In this document: piece after piece, positions 62,706 through 64,000 of the stretch
Layout of the letters: each line of letters opens with the position of its first letter
Numbering within the stretch: position 1 is the first letter of the stretch
Source of the DNA: Bacillota bacterium
GTDB lineage: Bacteria > Bacillota > Clostridia > Oscillospirales > CAG-382
Direction: 5' to 3'
Assembly: GCA_029550965.1 (NCBI GenBank)
Contig: JAKPGJ010000007.1
Coordinates: 36,280-100,279 of the forward strand
DNA: 64,000 bases
Notes under the pieces: generated by a model
Seen by the model: the letters and a program-made list of their open reading frames with translations, nothing else
What the model was told of the DNA's origin: nothing
Database searches by the model: none
Made by a program: the position numbers and the translations under genes

Positions 62706-63431
62706 TTATGTGTTTAGTACAGCTTCGCGCATCCTGTTGCTCTGGCCGGGAAACAGTAGCAAGTGACAGTGATGAAGTAGCCGGTCGATAATGGCGCCTG
62801 TCATCTGCTCGTCATAGAACACGTTCACCCACCTTGAAAATTCTATGTTGGTATTGATGATCACCGATTTGCGTTCATAACACTCGGATATGACCTCAAA
62901 CAATAACTGCGCTCCTATACGGTCGAGGGGGACGTAGCCCCATTCGTCACAGATCAAAAGATCTGCTTTATTCAGGTCCTTCAAGAAGCCTGACAATGTT
63001 CCGGCTTTCTTTTGTTCCGCCAGCCTGTTCACGAGCGCTGATGTCCTGAAAAATCTCACCTCCAATCCCTTCTTGCAGGCCTCTACACCTAAAGCAATTG
63101 AAAGATGCGTCTTTCCTGTGCCCACATTGCCGTACATGACGATATTGTGTTTGTTTTCGATAAACTCGCACTCTTTAAGATATTCCGGAGTAACGCCACT
63201 GGGCAGCTTTACTTCATCAAACCGGAAGCTTTCAAATGTCTTTATGGTATAGAAACCTGCTTTTTTCAGCAGTTTGTCTTTCTTCAGTTCTTCACGATGC
63301 CGGATCTCTGATTGAAGAAGTTTAAGCAGGTATTCCTGGTGGCTGACTGCCTGTATTTTACCTGACATCTCCACTATGTTCCGGCTGAGGCGAAGCCTTC
63401 TGCAACATGCTGCAATATCAGATGTCAGCAT
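62706..63431 (-). CDS. istB: IstB-like ATPase transposition helper
   Basis: 241 residues. DnaA/DnaC-related AAA+ ATPase with Walker A GNVGTGKTHL and Walker B LLICDEWGY. Directs the IstA transposase to target DNA. Overlaps istA by 7 nt. Confidence 0.93.
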   Translation of the reverse strand: MLTSDIAACCRRLRLSRNIVEMSGKIQAVSHQEYLLKLLQSEIRHREELKKDKLLKKAGFYTIKTFESFRFDEVKLPSGVTPEYLKECEFIENKHNIVMYGNVGTGKTHLSIALGVEACKKGLEVRFFRTSALVNRLAEQKKAGTLSGFLKDLNKADLLICDEWGYVPLDRIGAQLLFEVISECYERKSVIINTNIEFSRWVNVFYDEQMTGAIIDRLLHHCHLLLFPGQSNRMREAVLNT

Positions 63432-64000
63432 TTTTCTTCACCTGCCTTGAGACTTCTGTCATATGCCATAAAATCAGGCACATATCTGTTTAAGTGAGGT
63501 ATATGCTCGGGCAAATGTATCGGCTCCAGCTGCAGCACTTTTTCATACAAATATCTGTGCAGATTTATCAGGCTGTCCACATCGGCAGCACCATAGGACA
63601 GGGCAGTACTGACAGTCTTAATGGCCTTTTCGAAGCTGCTCTTCTGTGTCAGATCAGCAATTACTCTTAATACTTTCCCTCTGTCTTGCTTGCTTAGCTC
63701 TTCCATGTATTCTTTCACAGGCTGTGGCAGCATCTGATATATACCTGTGTATTTCAATGCCCCCGGTCGCCGTGCCAGCTGAGTCAGATATGGCAGCCAT
63801 TGCATGCTTTGCTGCTTGTAGTCGCCGTAGAGTCTCTCATGACGCACTATCTCCCGATGGCTTTCGTCAAGCACTGTTACATGAAAGGCAGTCAGCCTGA
63901 CCAGTACATATTTGTTTGCGAATTTTGGCGCTGAGGAATATTCGTGCAGGCCTTTGTTGAGCAGAAATTTGCCATATCCGTTTGTCTTCACTGTTATGTA
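63425..64000 (-). CDS. istA: IstA-like transposase, C-terminal part (truncated by window end)
   Basis: About 191 residues of the C-terminal region remain in frame to the window end, with basic residues and a YGDYKQQSMQW segment typical for the Mu-transposase-C part of IstA. The DDE core is outside the window. Confidence 0.85.
   Translation of the reverse strand, partial: YITVKTNGYGKFLLNKGLHEYSSAPKFANKYVLVRLTAFHVTVLDESHREIVRHERLYGDYKQQSMQWLPYLTQLARRPGALKYTGIYQMLPQPVKEYMEELSKQDRGKVLRVIADLTQKSSFEKAIKTVSTALSYGAADVDSLINLHRYLYEKVLQLEPIHLPEHIPHLNRYVPDFMAYDRSLKAGEEKC

Larger units (their letters stand above)
62600..64000 (-). mobile_element. IS21-family insertion sequence, partial
   Basis: Contains istB and the 3' part of istA in the usual overlapping order. 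The end beyond istB (about 62600-62705) carries GTGGGGA/TCCCCAC repeats typical in shape of multiple terminal repeats. The precise boundary and target duplication cannot be set from one end. Confidence 0.82.

Overview
The window looks like a chromosomal segment of a mid-GC, Gram-positive anaerobe of class Clostridia, probably near the Oscillospiraceae/Eubacteriales. This is an inference from gene content and order (yicC-remA-gmk-rpoZ-priA-def-fmt-rsmB-rlmN-prpC; dgt-dnaG-rpoD; hisZG...; MrnC; GTP-type PEP carboxykinase), from strong Shine-Dalgarno sites with frequent TTG/GTG starts, and from signal peptide/serine-rich stalk/TM/KKK surface proteins. No 16S gene is present to confirm it.

Layout. 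(1) 1-12338, minus strand: a nucleotide, transcription and translation-maturation cluster running yicC, remA, gmk, rpoZ, priA, def, fmt, rsmB, an M3 peptidase, rlmN and the first 22 codons of a PP2C phosphatase. Upstream of it lie a DUF5685 gene, a J-domain gene with a cysteine-rich tail and a small membrane protein. (2) 12532-18531, plus: two ABC ATPase/ABC-2 permease pairs, then dgt. (3) 18597-29139, plus: dnaG, rpoD, pheST, rpmG, an unusually long secE, nusG, rplKA and rplJL, with readable promoters, leaders and an L10-type attenuator. (4) 29394-32236, plus: a KDPG aldolase fused to a VOC-like domain, a stalked surface protein and an aldo/keto reductase. (5) 32276-37430, minus: a holin-like protein, a DUF3298-like protein, a seven-LysM protein, tRNA-Arg, a membrane protein and an acyl-CoA ligase. 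(6) 37557-44972, minus: the his operon hisZGDCBHAF(IE) behind a near-consensus promoter. (7) 45115-52280, minus: cyclophilin lipoprotein, tRNA-Lys, then recA-recX-rimO-pgsA-cysS-mrnC-lexA, with a LexA box at the recA promoter. (8) 52587-61850, plus: PRPP synthetase, rpsF-ssb-rpsR, a QueG-like reductase, an orphan solute-binding lipoprotein, uxuA, an XRE-cupin regulator, rsmA and pckG. (9) 62057-64000, minus: two small overlapping genes with related tails, next to an IS21-type element that runs off the window end.

How it works together: most of the window is core information processing. The metabolic genes point to hexuronate use (UxuA makes KDG; the aldolase at 29394 would cleave KDPG), PEP/oxaloacetate interconversion (PckG), and histidine synthesis from PRPP, whose synthase is also here. 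Candidates for something undescribed are the SecE fused to a secreted acidic stalk, the DUF5685/J-protein pair with prenyltransferase-like Asp motifs, rsmA without a canonical start codon, and a recA-to-lexA gene train that could form one SOS-controlled unit.
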